Made by a program: the position numbers and the translations under genes. Positions 1 to 11,219 of a stretch of DNA of 64,000 nucleotides are shown here, piece after piece. The stretch covers positions 62,001 to 126,000 of the forward strand of contig JAIQDT010003821.1 in assembly GCA_021521415.1 (NCBI GenBank), read 5' to 3'. Positions within the stretch are counted from its first letter, which is position 1, and each line of letters starts with the position of its first letter. This DNA comes from Bidens hawaiensis. Lineage: Eukaryota; Streptophyta; Magnoliopsida; Asterales; Asteraceae. The notes under the pieces are model-generated. The model was not told the origin of the DNA, did no database searches, and was given only the letters and a program-made list of their open reading frames with translations.

Positions 1-166
1 TCAATATATATATATCCATCAAACGATATATATATGTGTGTGTATGTAATATAAAATATATATATATCCTTTCATGATATATATATATATATATATATGA
101 GATAAAACATGTGTTTTGATATAAGAAATTTGTTAAATTTTAGTTAAAGACATAGTTAAAAGAAAA

Positions 167-1437
167 ATGTCAGAACAAAGTAATAACGAGAACGCTCGGA
201 TAGAAAAAGAAATAAAAGAAAAAGGGAAGGGCCCCGAGAACAAACAAGAAGAAAAATTCCCGAAAAATATATGAATAAAATACAAAAGATGATTAAGGAT
301 GCGGTTAAAGAAGAATCCATGAATAGAACCCACTCTAGACAATCTAGAAATTCTCGATCTGTTAATCCTTCCAAATCTGTTAAGTCCCGTCTGAACCCGT
401 CTCGTTTCGAGGAAAGTGTTCATGAGTCTAACGTTGATGGAGAAGTTAGGCAAAAATTTAAAAAGTTAAAAGTTAGTGGGTGTTCATTTAAAGACTTCAA
501 ATACTATGGACCAAAGGAGTTCCATGGTGATAAAGGAGCCAGTTCAACCGTGAGGTGGCTTGAGGAGATGGAGACTATAGTAATAACAAGCAAATGTTCT
601 GATGAGGAAAAGATCCAATATTCTGCCTTGATGTTCAAAGGAGAGGCGCTCGATTGGTGGAATACAATGATGATGATTAAAGGAAGAGAGGTGATGTATG
701 GCCTGACTTGGAATGAGTTCAAGGCGATAATAATGGGAAAGTTTTGTCCCATGCATGAGACCGACCAAATCCAAACAAAATTTCTCAATCTTAAGGTCGT
801 GGGGACGAACCTTCGTGAATACAATACCAAGTTTCACGAATATTGTCGTCTAGTTCCCCAGCTGGTTCATCCTGAATCCAGCAAAGTTACCCGATATATT
901 TGGGGACTACCGCGGGAAATCCGTGACATGGTAAGGTCTCGTCTACCTCAAACCGCTGACTCTGCGATGAAGTTAGCTGGTTACCTGATGGGCGATATGA
1001 TCCGCAACAAGGAAGAAGATAAGAAAGTTTCAACAACAACAACTCAAGGGAGAACAAGTGGATGCGCCAACTTCAAAGGCAAAGGCTACGCCTTGCAAAA
1101 TCGATTCAATTCAAACGCTACGCCTTGCAAGACATGTAGAAGATACCACAAGGTTCGATGCAATTTCACTCCGCCTCCAAAGGTTTGTGAATCATGCAAC
1201 CGTAAGGTTCATGCGGCTGCTGATTGCTGGAAAAAGAAGATGACGTGCTACAACTGTAAGGAGATGGGCCATCTTAGTTTCAAGTGCCCAAAGAACAAAC
1301 CCGTGGCAGGTGGTGCGGGTGGAAGTGGTCAAAACAAAAAGGGAAATGCTCGAGTCTTCGTACTCGACACGAAGAAGGCCGCTGACATGCCGGAAACCAT
1401 TACCGGTACGTTTCTAGTCAACGACACCTATGCTTGA
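167..1437 (+). pseudogene. gag polyprotein, gypsy copy 1 (broken)
   Basis: Capsid-nucleocapsid protein that would package element RNA in cytoplasmic particles. The start at 167 matches the start used by copy 2 (9948). The frame shifts near 255, after which the body reads from 271 as one 388-codon frame. A retrotransposon gag domain fills roughly the first 240 residues of that frame. Two CX2CX4HX4C zinc knuckles follow at 1186-1227 and 1246-1287. The frame ends at a TGA (1435-1437) where copy 2 has AGA and reads straight on into protease. gag and pol were therefore probably one continuous frame in the ancestor. Confidence 0.88.
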
Positions 1438-4400
1438 GTTTTATTCGATTCTGGTGCCAATTTAAGTTTTATAGATTATAGATTTTGTCGTCTATTAAAC
1501 TAACCTTTAATAAAATTAAATAAAACTCTAAGCATCGAGACTGCTAGTGGCGAAATCGTTAAGATCTACGAAGCCCTTTAAAACGGAAAAATTATTTTAG
1601 CTGGTTATATTCTGCCTATCTGTTTATTGCCCATGAGTCTGGTTGGATTTGATATTGTACTTGGTATGGATTGGTTATCCAATAACCATGCCCGTATCAC
1701 CTGCAATAGCAAAACCGTTGAACTTCAAGCCCCTGATAAACGAACGATTCGAATTGAAGGGGACAAAGACGCTGGCCAAGTTAGCATAATTTCCATGATT
1801 AGGGCTAACAAATGTTTAAATCAAGGATGCTTAGAATTTATGGCCTACGTCACTGAAGAATCAAAGCCAAATGAGATAAAGGACGTACCTATAGTCTCCA
1901 ACTTTTCCGATGTATTTCCTGATGAACTTCCTGGAATTCCTCCTGATCACGAAGTAGAGTTTAGGATTTATTTCATTCCCGGTACTGCTCCGATCGCCAA
2001 AGCTCCGTATCGCCTAGCGCCAACTGAAATGAAGGAGTTGAAGAAACAACTCGACGAGCTTCTTGAGAAAGGCTTCATTCGACCAAGTTCGTCGCCTTGG
2101 GGAGCACCAATTCTATTCGTCAAGAAGAAGGATGGATCTATGCGTATGTGTATTGATTATCGTGCGTTAAACAAAGTCACAATCAAAAATCGTTATCCAC
2201 TCCCTCGAATCGATGATCTCTTTGACCAACTTCAAGGTGCTAGCTTCTTTTCAAAAATCGATTTCTGTTCTGGCTATCACCAACTCAAAGTTCAATCCGA
2301 GGATATTCCGAAGACTGCTTTTTGAACAAGGTATGGACATTATGAGTTCACGGTCATGCCATTTGGACTTACTAATGCTCCAGCTGCGTTCATGGACATG
2401 ATGAATCGTATTTGCAAGCCTTACCTGGATAAATTTGTTATTGTATTCATCGACGACATACTTATTTATTCTAAGTCAAAGGCTGATCATGAAGTTGTAC
2501 GCCAAGTTCTAGAAATGCGAGTTCTGGTTGCACGAGGTGCAATTTATTGGTCACATCATCAACGTCAACGGTATTCAAGTGGACCCCGCTAAGATTGAAG
2601 CTATCTCTAAGTGGGAGGTCCCAAAGTCGCCATACGAGATCCGAAGTTTCTTAGGTTTGGCCAGCTAGTACCGTAGGTTCATTGAAAACTTTTCCCGAAT
2701 CGCCGTTCCCCTAACTTCCTTAACTCGCAAGAACATCAAGTATGAATGGGGAACGAAGCAACAAGAGGCGTTCGATATACTAAAACAAAAGCTTACCCAA
2801 GCACCTATACTGGCCGTACCAGAAGGTACTGAGGAATTTGTGGTATTTAGTGACGCATCTCACTCCGGCTTGGGATGTGTACTAATGCAACGTAAGAAAG
2901 TAATCACTTACGCCTCTCGTCAACTCAAAGTACACGAAAAGAACTATACGACTCACGATCTAGAGTTAGGCGTCATAATCTTTGCACTTAAGATATGGAG
3001 GCACTATCTTTATGGAGTAAGATTTACCGTGTACACCGATCACAAAAGTCTAAAACACATCTTCGATCAAAAAGAGCTTAACATGCGCCAACGGCGATGG
3101 ATGGAAACACTCAATGATTATGATTGCGAGATTGCTTACCATGAAGGCAAAGCCAACGTCGTGGCTGATGCTTTAAGTCGCAAGGAACATGAGAAGCCCA
3201 AAAGAGTCTGAGCGTTGCGTCTAGAACTTCAAATTGATCTCCTCGAACAAATCAAATCTGCTCAAACTAAAGCAAGCAATGAAAATCAAATCTTCGATGA
3301 AAAACGCAATGGCACAATTGACTCGTTAGTCAAGGGTGACGATGGTATCCTTAGACTCGGAAATAGGATTTGGGTACCAATCGTTGGGGATTTGCGTGAG
3401 AAAATTTTGAACGAGGCCCATAAGTCCAAGTACATGATGCACCCCGGTAGTGACAAAATATATCATAATCTCAAATCGAACTACTGGTGGAATGGGATGA
3501 AAATGGATGTCGCTTCGCATGTTGCGAAATGTTTGACATGTTTGAAAGTCAAGGCTGAACACCAAAAGCCTTCGGGATTGCTTCAGCAACCCGAACTTCC
3601 CGTATGGAAGTGGGAGTTAATCACTATGGATTTCATTACCAAACTCCCAAAGACGACTCGACAATACAATGTTATTTGGGTGATTGTGGATCGATTAACA
3701 AAGTCCGCACACTTCATACCCATCAATGAGTCGTACTCAATGGACAAACTAGCGTGTATCTATGTGCACAACATTGTTGCTTTGCATGGAGTACCACTAT
3801 CTATAATTTCTGATCGAGACAGTCGTTTTACGTCTCATTTTTGGAAAAGCTTCCAACAATCACTCGGCACAAATTAAACCTTAGCACCGCCTATCATCCA
3901 CAAACTGCTGGGAAAAGCGAAAGGACCATCCAAACGTTGGAAGACATGCTTCGGGCTTGTGTGATTGACTTAGGTGGAAGTTGGGATGACCACTTACCCC
4001 TAATGGAATTCTCGTACAATAATAGCTATCACACAAGTACTCAAGCAGCACCATTCGAGGCGTTATATGGTCGTAAGTGTAGATCGCCCGTGTGCTAGTC
4101 TGAAATCGGAGATAATCAATTATCTGGACCCGAGATAGTCCAAGAAACCACCGACAAGATTCTCCAAATCCGAGAACTACTTAAGACGGCACGTGATCAC
4201 CAAAAGAGTTACGCCGATGTCCGTCGTAAGCCGTTGGAATTCAAAGTTAGTGACAAAGTGTTATTAAAAGTCTCGCCTTGGAAAGGCATTGTTCGCTTCG
4301 GTAAGAAAGGAAAATTGAGTCCTCGATTCGTTAGACCCTTCGAGATGCTTGAACGAATCGGCACTGTTTCATACCGATTGCGACTGCCCGAGAAAATGCA

Positions 4401-4665
4401 AGGGATACACGATGTATTCCATGTTTCGAATCTGCGTAAATGTTTAACCGATGAATCTTTAGCTATGCCATTAAAAGACGTTGAAATAAATGAAAACTTA
4501 AAATTCGTAGAACGTCCTATTCAAATTGAAGTTTCGAAAACAAAGAGATTAAAAAGAAGAACATTGAAAATTGTGAAAGTAAAATGGGACTCGCATAGAG
4601 GGCCCGAATTTACATGGGAACTCAAATCGGAAATGAGAAAGAAATACCCCCACTTGTTCTTGTAA
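1438..4665 (+). pseudogene. pol polyprotein, gypsy copy 1 (PR-RT-RH-INT-chromo, broken)
   Basis: A protease remnant (a DSGAN-type active site is still readable just after 1440) is followed by RT (about 1950-2600), RNase H (2840-3211), integrase with zinc-binding and catalytic core (3215-4098) and a C-terminal chromodomain-like segment (4234-4665). The RT box reads FIDD at about 2446-2457. Breaks seen against copy 2: TGA at 2323-2325 and at 3209-3211, both CGA in copy 2; a 41-bp deletion near 2491 between two GAAGT repeats; a TAG near 2668; and further stops near 3876 and 4096. The conserved last residues before the stop at 4663-4665 mark the true pol end. Confidence 0.9.
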
Positions 4666-4705
4666 AGCAATCTCGAGGACGAGATTTATTTCAAGGTGGG
4701 GAGGA

Positions 4706-6203
4706 TTTAACATCATGAAAATTTCGAGTTCAAAATGTCAATGTTCCAAAGTCTAGGGACTAAAAATGCCAAATTCCAAACCTTAGGGTTTAAAGTGAAA
4801 GTTCTGATTTCTTGTCCTATCGCTATACGCGACGGGACAAAATACAAGCACATCGCGTATCGCGATGGGGCTTGGTCAAAGCTTATGGAAGAAGTCAATA
4901 GCGATACGCGATCGCTGTTGACCTAACGTCATCGCGTATCGCGATGACGTGGTCTAACACTTTTTGACACGTGTGCCACGTGGCACACGATGGCATCATC
5001 TGCTGTCACGTGGCAACACTGCAGCCACGTGTCGCCACGTGGCAGGTCTAGTTGGTGAATCAGCAGGCCAATATCGCACTACGCGATAGGCTAACCCAAG
5101 GACCGATCGTGTACCGCGATGGGGTCTAAAATTTTGCCTATAAATAGCAAGGTCCGGGTCTTCACAATTCACACCTAAATTCACACTCTTATCTCTCTCT
5201 CTAACATCTCTCTACAATACCATAATCGTATACTCGATCCACCTCGATAAACGTGCTATAAGTCCTCGATTTGCGTGCCCTATTTCCTCGATTTCCGTAT
5301 CGACGTTTCCTCGTAGTGAGTGTCACCCTCCACCCACATTTAACCAAGAAGGCGTTTGTTATCATGGCGATGAGTCTCGAGAAGCGTGCCAACGAATGTT
5401 AAAGATTGGTGTTTTACGACAAGGAGGAACGTTGATAAAGTGGTGTTGGAGTGCTGCTCAAGTTCCTAGGGTTTCTAAAACGCCAACAAGGTTAGGCGTA
5501 ATGACAAATAAATATAATATAAATATTATATTAAAGGCTTTGCCTTAAGTCGAGGTTATACTCGATACCTCGATAAAAGAAAAATAAACATAACAAAGAA
5601 AAGAATAAAAGATTGAATTGTAAATATGTATATATGTGTGTAAGTATATATGTATATTCTTTGTTATGAAAATATTATTTAAGTAATAATGAGTATTCTT
5701 AAATAATAAAAGAAAAAGAATACGTTTCTTGGAGAAGAAGAAACGTTGGGTTTTATATATAAACTAAAGGATTATAATTAATTTTAAACTAAAGGTTTTC
5801 AAGTAAAAGAGATTTATGAACTAAAGGTTCATCGAGGTAGAGTTATAAAATAAGATTAAAGGTCTTAAGTCGGATTGTATATTCGACTAACAAATGGTTA
5901 TACTCGTACTATAGGTGCGAGATAGCAAGGGAAAGACCCTCGAACGGTGTTGGAGCCGATCCCAAAGAGAAAAGGTGAATACGCCCCCAAACTTTTACAA
6001 ACTTATTTTAAAATGAGTCAAACATGTTATATGAAAATTATTTACAAGGAACTACGTGTTCCTAAAACCATTATAAATAAAGGTATAAGCCTAGCCCTCA
6101 GGCTGTAGTATATGTGTGTCTGGATCCTTACATATGTGGTAGTACGCGGTGGGCACATCGCACCACGCTTGGTCGTAGGACGCTTTCCTATAGGAAGCAC
6201 GAC
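4706..6203 (+). repeat. 3' LTR of gypsy copy 1, truncated
   Basis: Begins right after a polypurine tract (GGTGGGGAGGA) at the position where the other LTR starts TGTAACAT; here the start is mutated to TTTAACAT. It aligns with LTR 6393-8352 through U3, the TATA box and most of R/U5. It stops near 6203, where it joins unrelated pol sequence. About 0.55 kb of the 3' end is missing. Confidence 0.85.
4817..5147 (+). promoter_or_regulatory. LTR U3 promoter: CGCG palindromes, CACGTG cluster, TATA
   Basis: Several CGCG-centred inverted repeats. The best has 11-bp arms with a TAT loop at 4926-4950. Five CACGTG G-box cores lie at 4968, 4977, 5007, 5026 and 5036. A TATAAATAG box lies at 5139-5147. The order matches the intact LTR at 6504-6790. 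Promoter function is inferred from position and the TATA box. Confidence 0.65.
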
Positions 6204-6392
6204 CAATTAAAATTGAAGATTCGAAAACAAAGAAATTGAAAAGAAAAACATTGAAAATTGTGAAAGTTAATTAGGACCCGCGTAGAGGGCCCGAATATAC
6301 TTGGGAACTCGAATCAGAAATGAAAAGAAAATACCTACACTTGTTTGAATAAAGCAATCTCGAGGACGAGATTTGTTTCAAGTTGGGGAGGA
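6204..6392 (+). pseudogene. 3' tail of a third gypsy pol plus polypurine tract
   Basis: Matches the last ~140 bp of pol in copy 1 (about 4516-4665), with stops, then the same post-pol spacer and a purine tract (AAGTTGGGGAGGA) directly before the LTR at 6393. It is fused at its left side to a truncated LTR. It therefore marks a deletion or recombination junction and is not part of copy 1. Confidence 0.8.
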
Positions 6393-8352
6393 TGTAACAT
6401 TATGAAAATTTCAAGTTCAAAGTATCAACTTTCCAAAGTCTAGGGACTAAAATTGTCAAATTCCAAAGTTGAGGGTTAATTATGAAAATTCTGATTTCTT
6501 GACCCATCGCGCTACGCGATGGATCAGAAGAGAGACCCATCGCGTACCGCGATGGGTTGTCTGACAACGGGACGCGTGGCAAGCCACGTGTCCACACGTG
6601 GCACACCAGCCACGTGTCCCGACACGTGGCACGGTGTCCGCCACGTGTCAACACGTGGCACACCGTCCGCCACGTGGCAACACGTGGCAGACCTACGTTG
6701 TGACTCACCTGGGCTACGTCGCGGTACGCGACGGGTGCCCAGGAGCCCATCGCGTACCGCGATGGGACACCAGATTTTGCCTATAAATAGCAAGGTCGGG
6801 ATCTCACTCTTGGCACACCAAAACCTGCTCACCTCTCTCTCTCTAACATCTCTCTACAATACCACAATCGTATACTCGATCCGTCTCAATAAACGTGTCC
6901 TGAACCTTCATTTATGTACGACGTTTCCTCAAACTTGTGCCACCCTCCACCCTCATACATCAAGAAGGCGTGGTTGTAATGGAAAAGAGTCCCGAAAGAC
7001 GTGCCATCAAGTGTTGAAGATTTGGCGTTTCTCGATTTGCGTGTCGAGAAAAGTAAAGCGGCGTTGAAGTACTGCTCAAGTCCCTAGGATTTCTATACGC
7101 CACTAAGGCTAGGCTTAATGATAAATTTAATATAATTTAATATTATATTCAAGGCTTAAGCCTTAAGTCGAGGTTATACTCGATACCTCGATAAAAGAAA
7201 AGAAAAGAAAACATAACAAGGAAACAAATGAAAGAATGATATTGAATATTGTGATAACATATATATGTGTGTAAGTATATATGTATATTCTTTGTTATGA
7301 AAATATTATTTAATGAATAAAGAGTATTCTTAAATAATAAAAGAAAAGATTACGTTTTTTGGAGAAGAAGAAACGTCGGGTTTTTATTATAAACTAAAGG
7401 TTTATAATTTACTTTTAAACTAAAGGTTTTTAAGTAAAAGAAAATGAACTAAAGGTTCATCGAGGATTGAGATAAGACTAAAGGTCTTAAGCCGGATCGT
7501 GTATCCAACTAACAATATTTATACTTGTAACTATAGGTTCGAGATAAAGAAAGGGAAAGACCCTTGGACGGTGAGTGAAGCCAAACCTAAAGAGATAAGG
7601 TGAATACGCCCTCAAACTTTTATAAACTTGTTTTCAAAACGAGTCAACTTGTTATATGAAATTTTTTACAAGGAACTTTGTGTTCCTAAAACCATTATAA
7701 CTATGAGTATGAACCTAGCCCTCAGGCTGTGGTATACATATGTCTGGATCCTTACATAGGTGGTACTATGCGATGAATGGGCATGATTTCATCACCCTTG
7801 GTCGTAGGACGCTCTCCTGCAGGGAGTACGACATTATGTGTATATTTACAGGTACTTAACTAAGTCGAACGCTGCGGTGTTTGTGAGGTGACCTAGTGTA
7901 GAGGCTCTAGTTTATAATGTGTTATTTGACTTTGTTATTCCTAAGCCACGTTGGGCCAAGGCAGGCGTAGTCTCGAGGGGTAATAAAGTAAAAGAAATAT
8001 TTTTACGTCAGCGTGTTTACCAGCATTCGTTGCTGACGTATTTTCTTACATTTTGCAAGTGAACAAGTTTAGCACTTGGAGAGACGAAGTGCTTTGATTA
8101 TCCGATGGCTCGGATTCTTTTTGTGAACTTAATATATATGGTGGTTTTGTAATCATAAACAATTAACATGTTTTGTAACAACTTAAACAGGTATTTTATA
8201 ATCTCGTAAGTTATATATATATATATATATATGTACATTTTTGATCCTTAAAGTTTATAAAGTCTTCCGCAAACTAACGTAACTCTGATTTATTTACAAT
8301 AACGATACTAACTTATGGGTCACACTCCTAGGCCTAAGATTGGGGTGTGACA
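6393..8352 (+). repeat. Complete gypsy LTR (1.96 kb) shared by two internal regions
   Basis: Starts TGTAACATTA after a polypurine tract and ends GGGGTGTGACA two or three bases before a Met-tRNA-type primer site. It therefore has a pol end on its left and a leader on its right. That is the arrangement expected of a middle LTR in a recombined tandem array. Confidence 0.9.
6504..6790 (+). promoter_or_regulatory. LTR U3 promoter: four palindromes, eight G-boxes, TATA
   Basis: CGCG palindromes lie at 6504-6522 (8-bp arms), 6535-6557 (10-bp arms, TAC loop), 6717-6733 and 6746-6766. Eight CACGTG cores lie at 6585, 6595, 6611, 6623, 6642, 6652, 6671 and 6681. A TATAAATAG box lies at 6782-6790, so transcription should start around 6815. 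CACGTG is the core bound by plant bZIP and bHLH factors; actual use here is inference. Confidence 0.7.
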
Positions 8353-8355
8353 GGT

Positions 8356-8367
8356 TGGTATCAGAGT
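8356..8367 (+). other. Primer binding site (initiator Met-tRNA type)
   Basis: TGGTATCAGAGT lies 3 nt after the LTR end. This is the common plant LTR-element primer site complementary to initiator Met-tRNA. Confidence 0.85.
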
Positions 8368-8592
8368 CATCGATCTTAGCGAATTGGGTATCATAAAACA
8401 ATACCCAAGCTTCGATCCAAGTATAGGGAATAATTGTTTATATGTTTTAGGGATAAGATAGGCTGGTAACCTTTCTTTCCCACTCTACATTCTAAACCAC
8501 CCATAATATTAGATGTCATTCAAAGCTCACATCGAAGACTTTGTGCGCAAGGCAAAGGAGGCTGGATTGCCGAACCCTACCCCGAAGACAAC

Positions 8593-9324
8593 ATGAGCGA
8601 TGGTTATTATGAAGCATACTTCAACCAAGATGTGGAACACGACTTGTCCAAACCCGTGTACTACCCCGGAAGCAGACACTACCCAATAGATGTTCCCGAT
8701 AGTCCACCGAAGCAAGGAATTGAGCCACCAAGATACTCAAGCTACCATCCACCGACAATACCGATGTATAATCCCTCCGAAATACTGATGTACCATCCAA
8801 CAGAAATCCCCACTTATCAACCCTCGGAGATACTACAATATTATCCAACCGGATACCTACCAAACTCTCAACCATCCTCCGAGTGGATAAAATATCTCTC
8901 CGAACAACAAGAGTGGCATGCCAGAAGTTCCACATTCAATAAAGTCAATTCCCAACCAAACAACGGCGAAGGACCGTACCGTAGAACCAAGATGAGAATA
9001 ATGATGCCTTCTGAGACTTTCCAAATGCCACCAATAAACGATGAAACCATACAACCTTTGGAGGAAGATGAACCAGAAGAGGAGGAACCGGAAGAGGAAG
9101 AAGAACCAGAAGAGGAGGAAAATCCCGAAGAAGAAGAAGAACCCGAGGAAGAAACTGAGGAAGAACCGGAAGAAGAGCATCCTGATAACCTTCATGAGGT
9201 GTCAAGCCTAATGGAAGGATCACTCACTTCCCAAAACGCAAGCTATGGTTCTGTGGATCCGTGTGTCCAGCACCTTGAGAAATTGAGGAATCAAGCTTCG
9301 TCAAGCTTCCCACCATTCCAATGA
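8593..9324 (+). CDS. Leader ORF 1 of gypsy copy 2: acidic Pro/Glu-repeat protein, function unknown
   Basis: I do not recognise this 243-codon frame. It lies between primer site and gag on the sense strand. The N-terminal half is rich in Tyr, Pro and Ser, with a loose repeat of the type (M/T)YxPxEI around residues 45-85. Residues 155-200 are almost pure Glu/Pro, in EEEPE-like blocks. A short upstream frame opens at ATG 8513 and ends in an ATGA overlap at 8593-8596, suggesting one ancestral longer frame. After the TGA at 9322-9324 the same frame continues, coil-like and rich in Gln and Glu, to about 9390, so the stop may be secondary. Not gag or pol by any motif I can see. Confidence 0.55.
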   Translation: MSDGYYEAYFNQDVEHDLSKPVYYPGSRHYPIDVPDSPPKQGIEPPRYSSYHPPTIPMYNPSEILMYHPTEIPTYQPSEILQYYPTGYLPNSQPSSEWIKYLSEQQEWHARSSTFNKVNSQPNNGEGPYRRTKMRIMMPSETFQMPPINDETIQPLEEDEPEEEEPEEEEEPEEEENPEEEEEPEEETEEEPEEEHPDNLHEVSSLMEGSLTSQNASYGSVDPCVQHLEKLRNQASSSFPPFQ

Positions 9325-9408
9325 GAAATTCCATCAATTCAAGAGCAAGCCGACGAGATCCGAGAGCAGAATCAAGCTGCCAAGACCTAACTCTACCTTT
9401 CATCCGAC

Positions 9409-9669
9409 ATGGACTATGTTCCGTATCCAGAGCCGAGGAATCACTACGAAATGGTGACACTGGGTTACCGCGACCCACCTCCGCAGTATGGATACCCCAA
9501 TGTAATCCCGCAATCATATGAGGAGCACTTAGACCGCACTCTACATGAAACCGACGATTGGAGGAAGAAAGTGCACGAGGAAGGAAAGAAGAAGAAGACA
9601 ATGGGGGAGAAACTTCTTCACAAATACAACAAGTTGACGAAAGTCGTGAATAAATTTATGAAAGATTAG
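9409..9669 (+). CDS. Leader ORF 2 of gypsy copy 2: small basic-tailed protein, function unknown
   Basis: 86-codon frame that begins 85 bp after leader ORF 1 and ends 279 bp before the gag start. The first half is rich in Tyr and Pro like ORF 1. The second half is Lys-rich and helix-like. It may be the C-terminal part of the same ancestral leader protein as 8593-9324, now separated by a stop and a frame change. No known domain recognised; it could also be chance coding potential. Confidence 0.4.
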   Translation: MDYVPYPEPRNHYEMVTLGYRDPPPQYGYPNVIPQSYEEHLDRTLHETDDWRKKVHEEGKKKKTMGEKLLHKYNKLTKVVNKFMKD

Positions 9670-9947
9670 AGATGATGGAAAAATATTCAACATGAAGTTG
9701 TTTGTGTAATAGGACCTTGTCTGTTATGTGTAATAAAGTATGAATAAAAGAACGTATGAAACGTTCTTATGTAAATGATAGGACCAGCTATATATATCGT
9801 GGAAACGATATATATATATGTGTGTAATATAAAAAATATATATTATTGGGATATATATATATATATAAATGTGAAATAAATAAACGTATGTTTAACAAAA
9901 GAAATGTTGTTAAAATTTCAGACTTAATTGAAAAAGAAATAGAAAAA
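9670..9947 (+). other. AT-rich leader before gag
   Basis: Contains TATATA-type runs at 9789-9870 shared with positions 1-132 of copy 1. I see no gene here. Confidence 0.6.
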
Positions 9948-11219
9948 ATGTCTGAACAAATCAACAATGAAAATGCCCGTAGAGAGAAAGAGATAAAAGA
10001 CAAAGGGAAAGGCCCCGAGAATATGAATGAAAGGGATGAGGAAATTCCCAAAAAATATATAAACAAAATCCAAAAGATGATTAAAGATGCTGTTAGGGAA
10101 GAATCCGAGTTTAGATCTCATTCTAGACAATCTAGACATTCTCGAACTGTTAATCCATCTGTTCATCCCTCTCGAAAAACCGAAAAATCTCGTCCGAACC
10201 CGTCTCGTGTCGAGGAGAGTGTGCATGAGTCTAACGCCGATGGTGGAGTTAGACGAGAGTTCAAGAAACTCAAGATAAGTGGGTGTACGTTCAAGGATTT
10301 TAAGTACTATGGACCGAAAGAGTTCCATGGTGATAAGGGAGTTATCACAACCGTGAGATGGCTCGAGGAGATGGAAACTATTGTTATTACAAGCAAATGC
10401 TCCGAGGAGGAGAAAATCCATTACTCTGCCCTAATGTTTAAGGGAGAGGCGCATGAGTGGTGGAATGCGTTATTGATGAGTAAAGGAAGAGATGTGATGT
10501 ACGGCCTGAATGGGAAGAGTTTAAGGCCATGGTGATGGGAAAGTTTTGTCCTATGCATGAAACCGACCAAATCCAAACAAAATTCCTCAATCATAAGGTC
10601 GTAGGGACAAACCTCCGAGAGTACAATACCAAGTTCCTTGAGTATTGTCGGCTAGTTCCCCAGCTGGTTAACCCTGAGTCCAGCAAAGTAACTCGATACA
10701 TATGGGGATTGCCACGGGAAATCCGTGACATGGTGAGGTCGCACTTGCCTCAAACCGCTGACTCTGCAATGGAGTTGGCTGGTTACTTGATGGGCGACAT
10801 GGTCCGCAACAAAGAAGAGGAAAAGAAGATGACAACAACAATTGCTCAAGGAAGGACTGGAGGTGGTTCCAACTTTAGAAGTAAGGGCGTAAACCGAAAC
10901 AACTCTACGCCATGCAAGACTAGTAGGAGGTACCACAAGGGTAGATGCAACATTGCCCCGTCTCTTAAAGTCTGTGAGTCCTGTAATCGTACGGGACATG
11001 ATGCTGCTAACTGTTGGAAGAAAAAGATGACTTGCTTCAATTGCAAGGAAATTTGCCATTTGAGTTTTGAATGCCCAAAGAACAAGTCTGCTGCTGGTGG
11101 TGCGGGTGGAAGTGGCCAGAACAAAAAGGGAAACGCTCGAGTCTTTCTACTCGACACAAAGAAGGCCGCTGACATGCCGGAAACCATAACCGGTACGTTT
11201 CTAGTCAACGACACCTATG
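9948..11219 (+). pseudogene. gag, gypsy copy 2 (one frameshift)
   Basis: Start codon at 9948, with an in-frame upstream extension possible from 9888. The gag domain runs to about 10840. Two CX2CX4HX4C knuckles lie at 10972-11013 and 11032-11073. A one-base deletion near 10515, compared with copy 1, ends the first frame at 10535; the second frame, open from 10529, carries the rest of gag and runs on into protease and RT. Otherwise this is the better preserved copy and shows that gag and pol form one frame. Role as in copy 1: capsid and nucleocapsid. Confidence 0.88.

Larger units (their letters stand above)
1..6203 (+). mobile_element. Ty3/gypsy chromovirus (Tekay-like) element, copy 1
   Basis: Internal region and a 3'-truncated right LTR of a gypsy element whose 5' LTR lies left of the window. 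Domain order along the plus strand is gag, two zinc knuckles, protease, RT, RNase H, integrase and a chromodomain-like end. It aligns throughout with the second copy at 9800-13215, including the AT-rich leader at 1-132. gag and pol carry many stops and frameshifts, so the copy cannot be autonomous. The Tekay assignment rests on the pol end, the Met-tRNA type primer site in the sister copy and LTR ends of TGTAAC...TGTGACA. The lineage assignment is inference; gypsy membership is firm. Confidence 0.9.

Noticed and set aside
9224..9601. Minus-strand frames of 90-125 codons over 8620-9600
   Set aside because: Shadows of the Glu/Pro-rich leader ORF; low-complexity coding opens the reverse frames.
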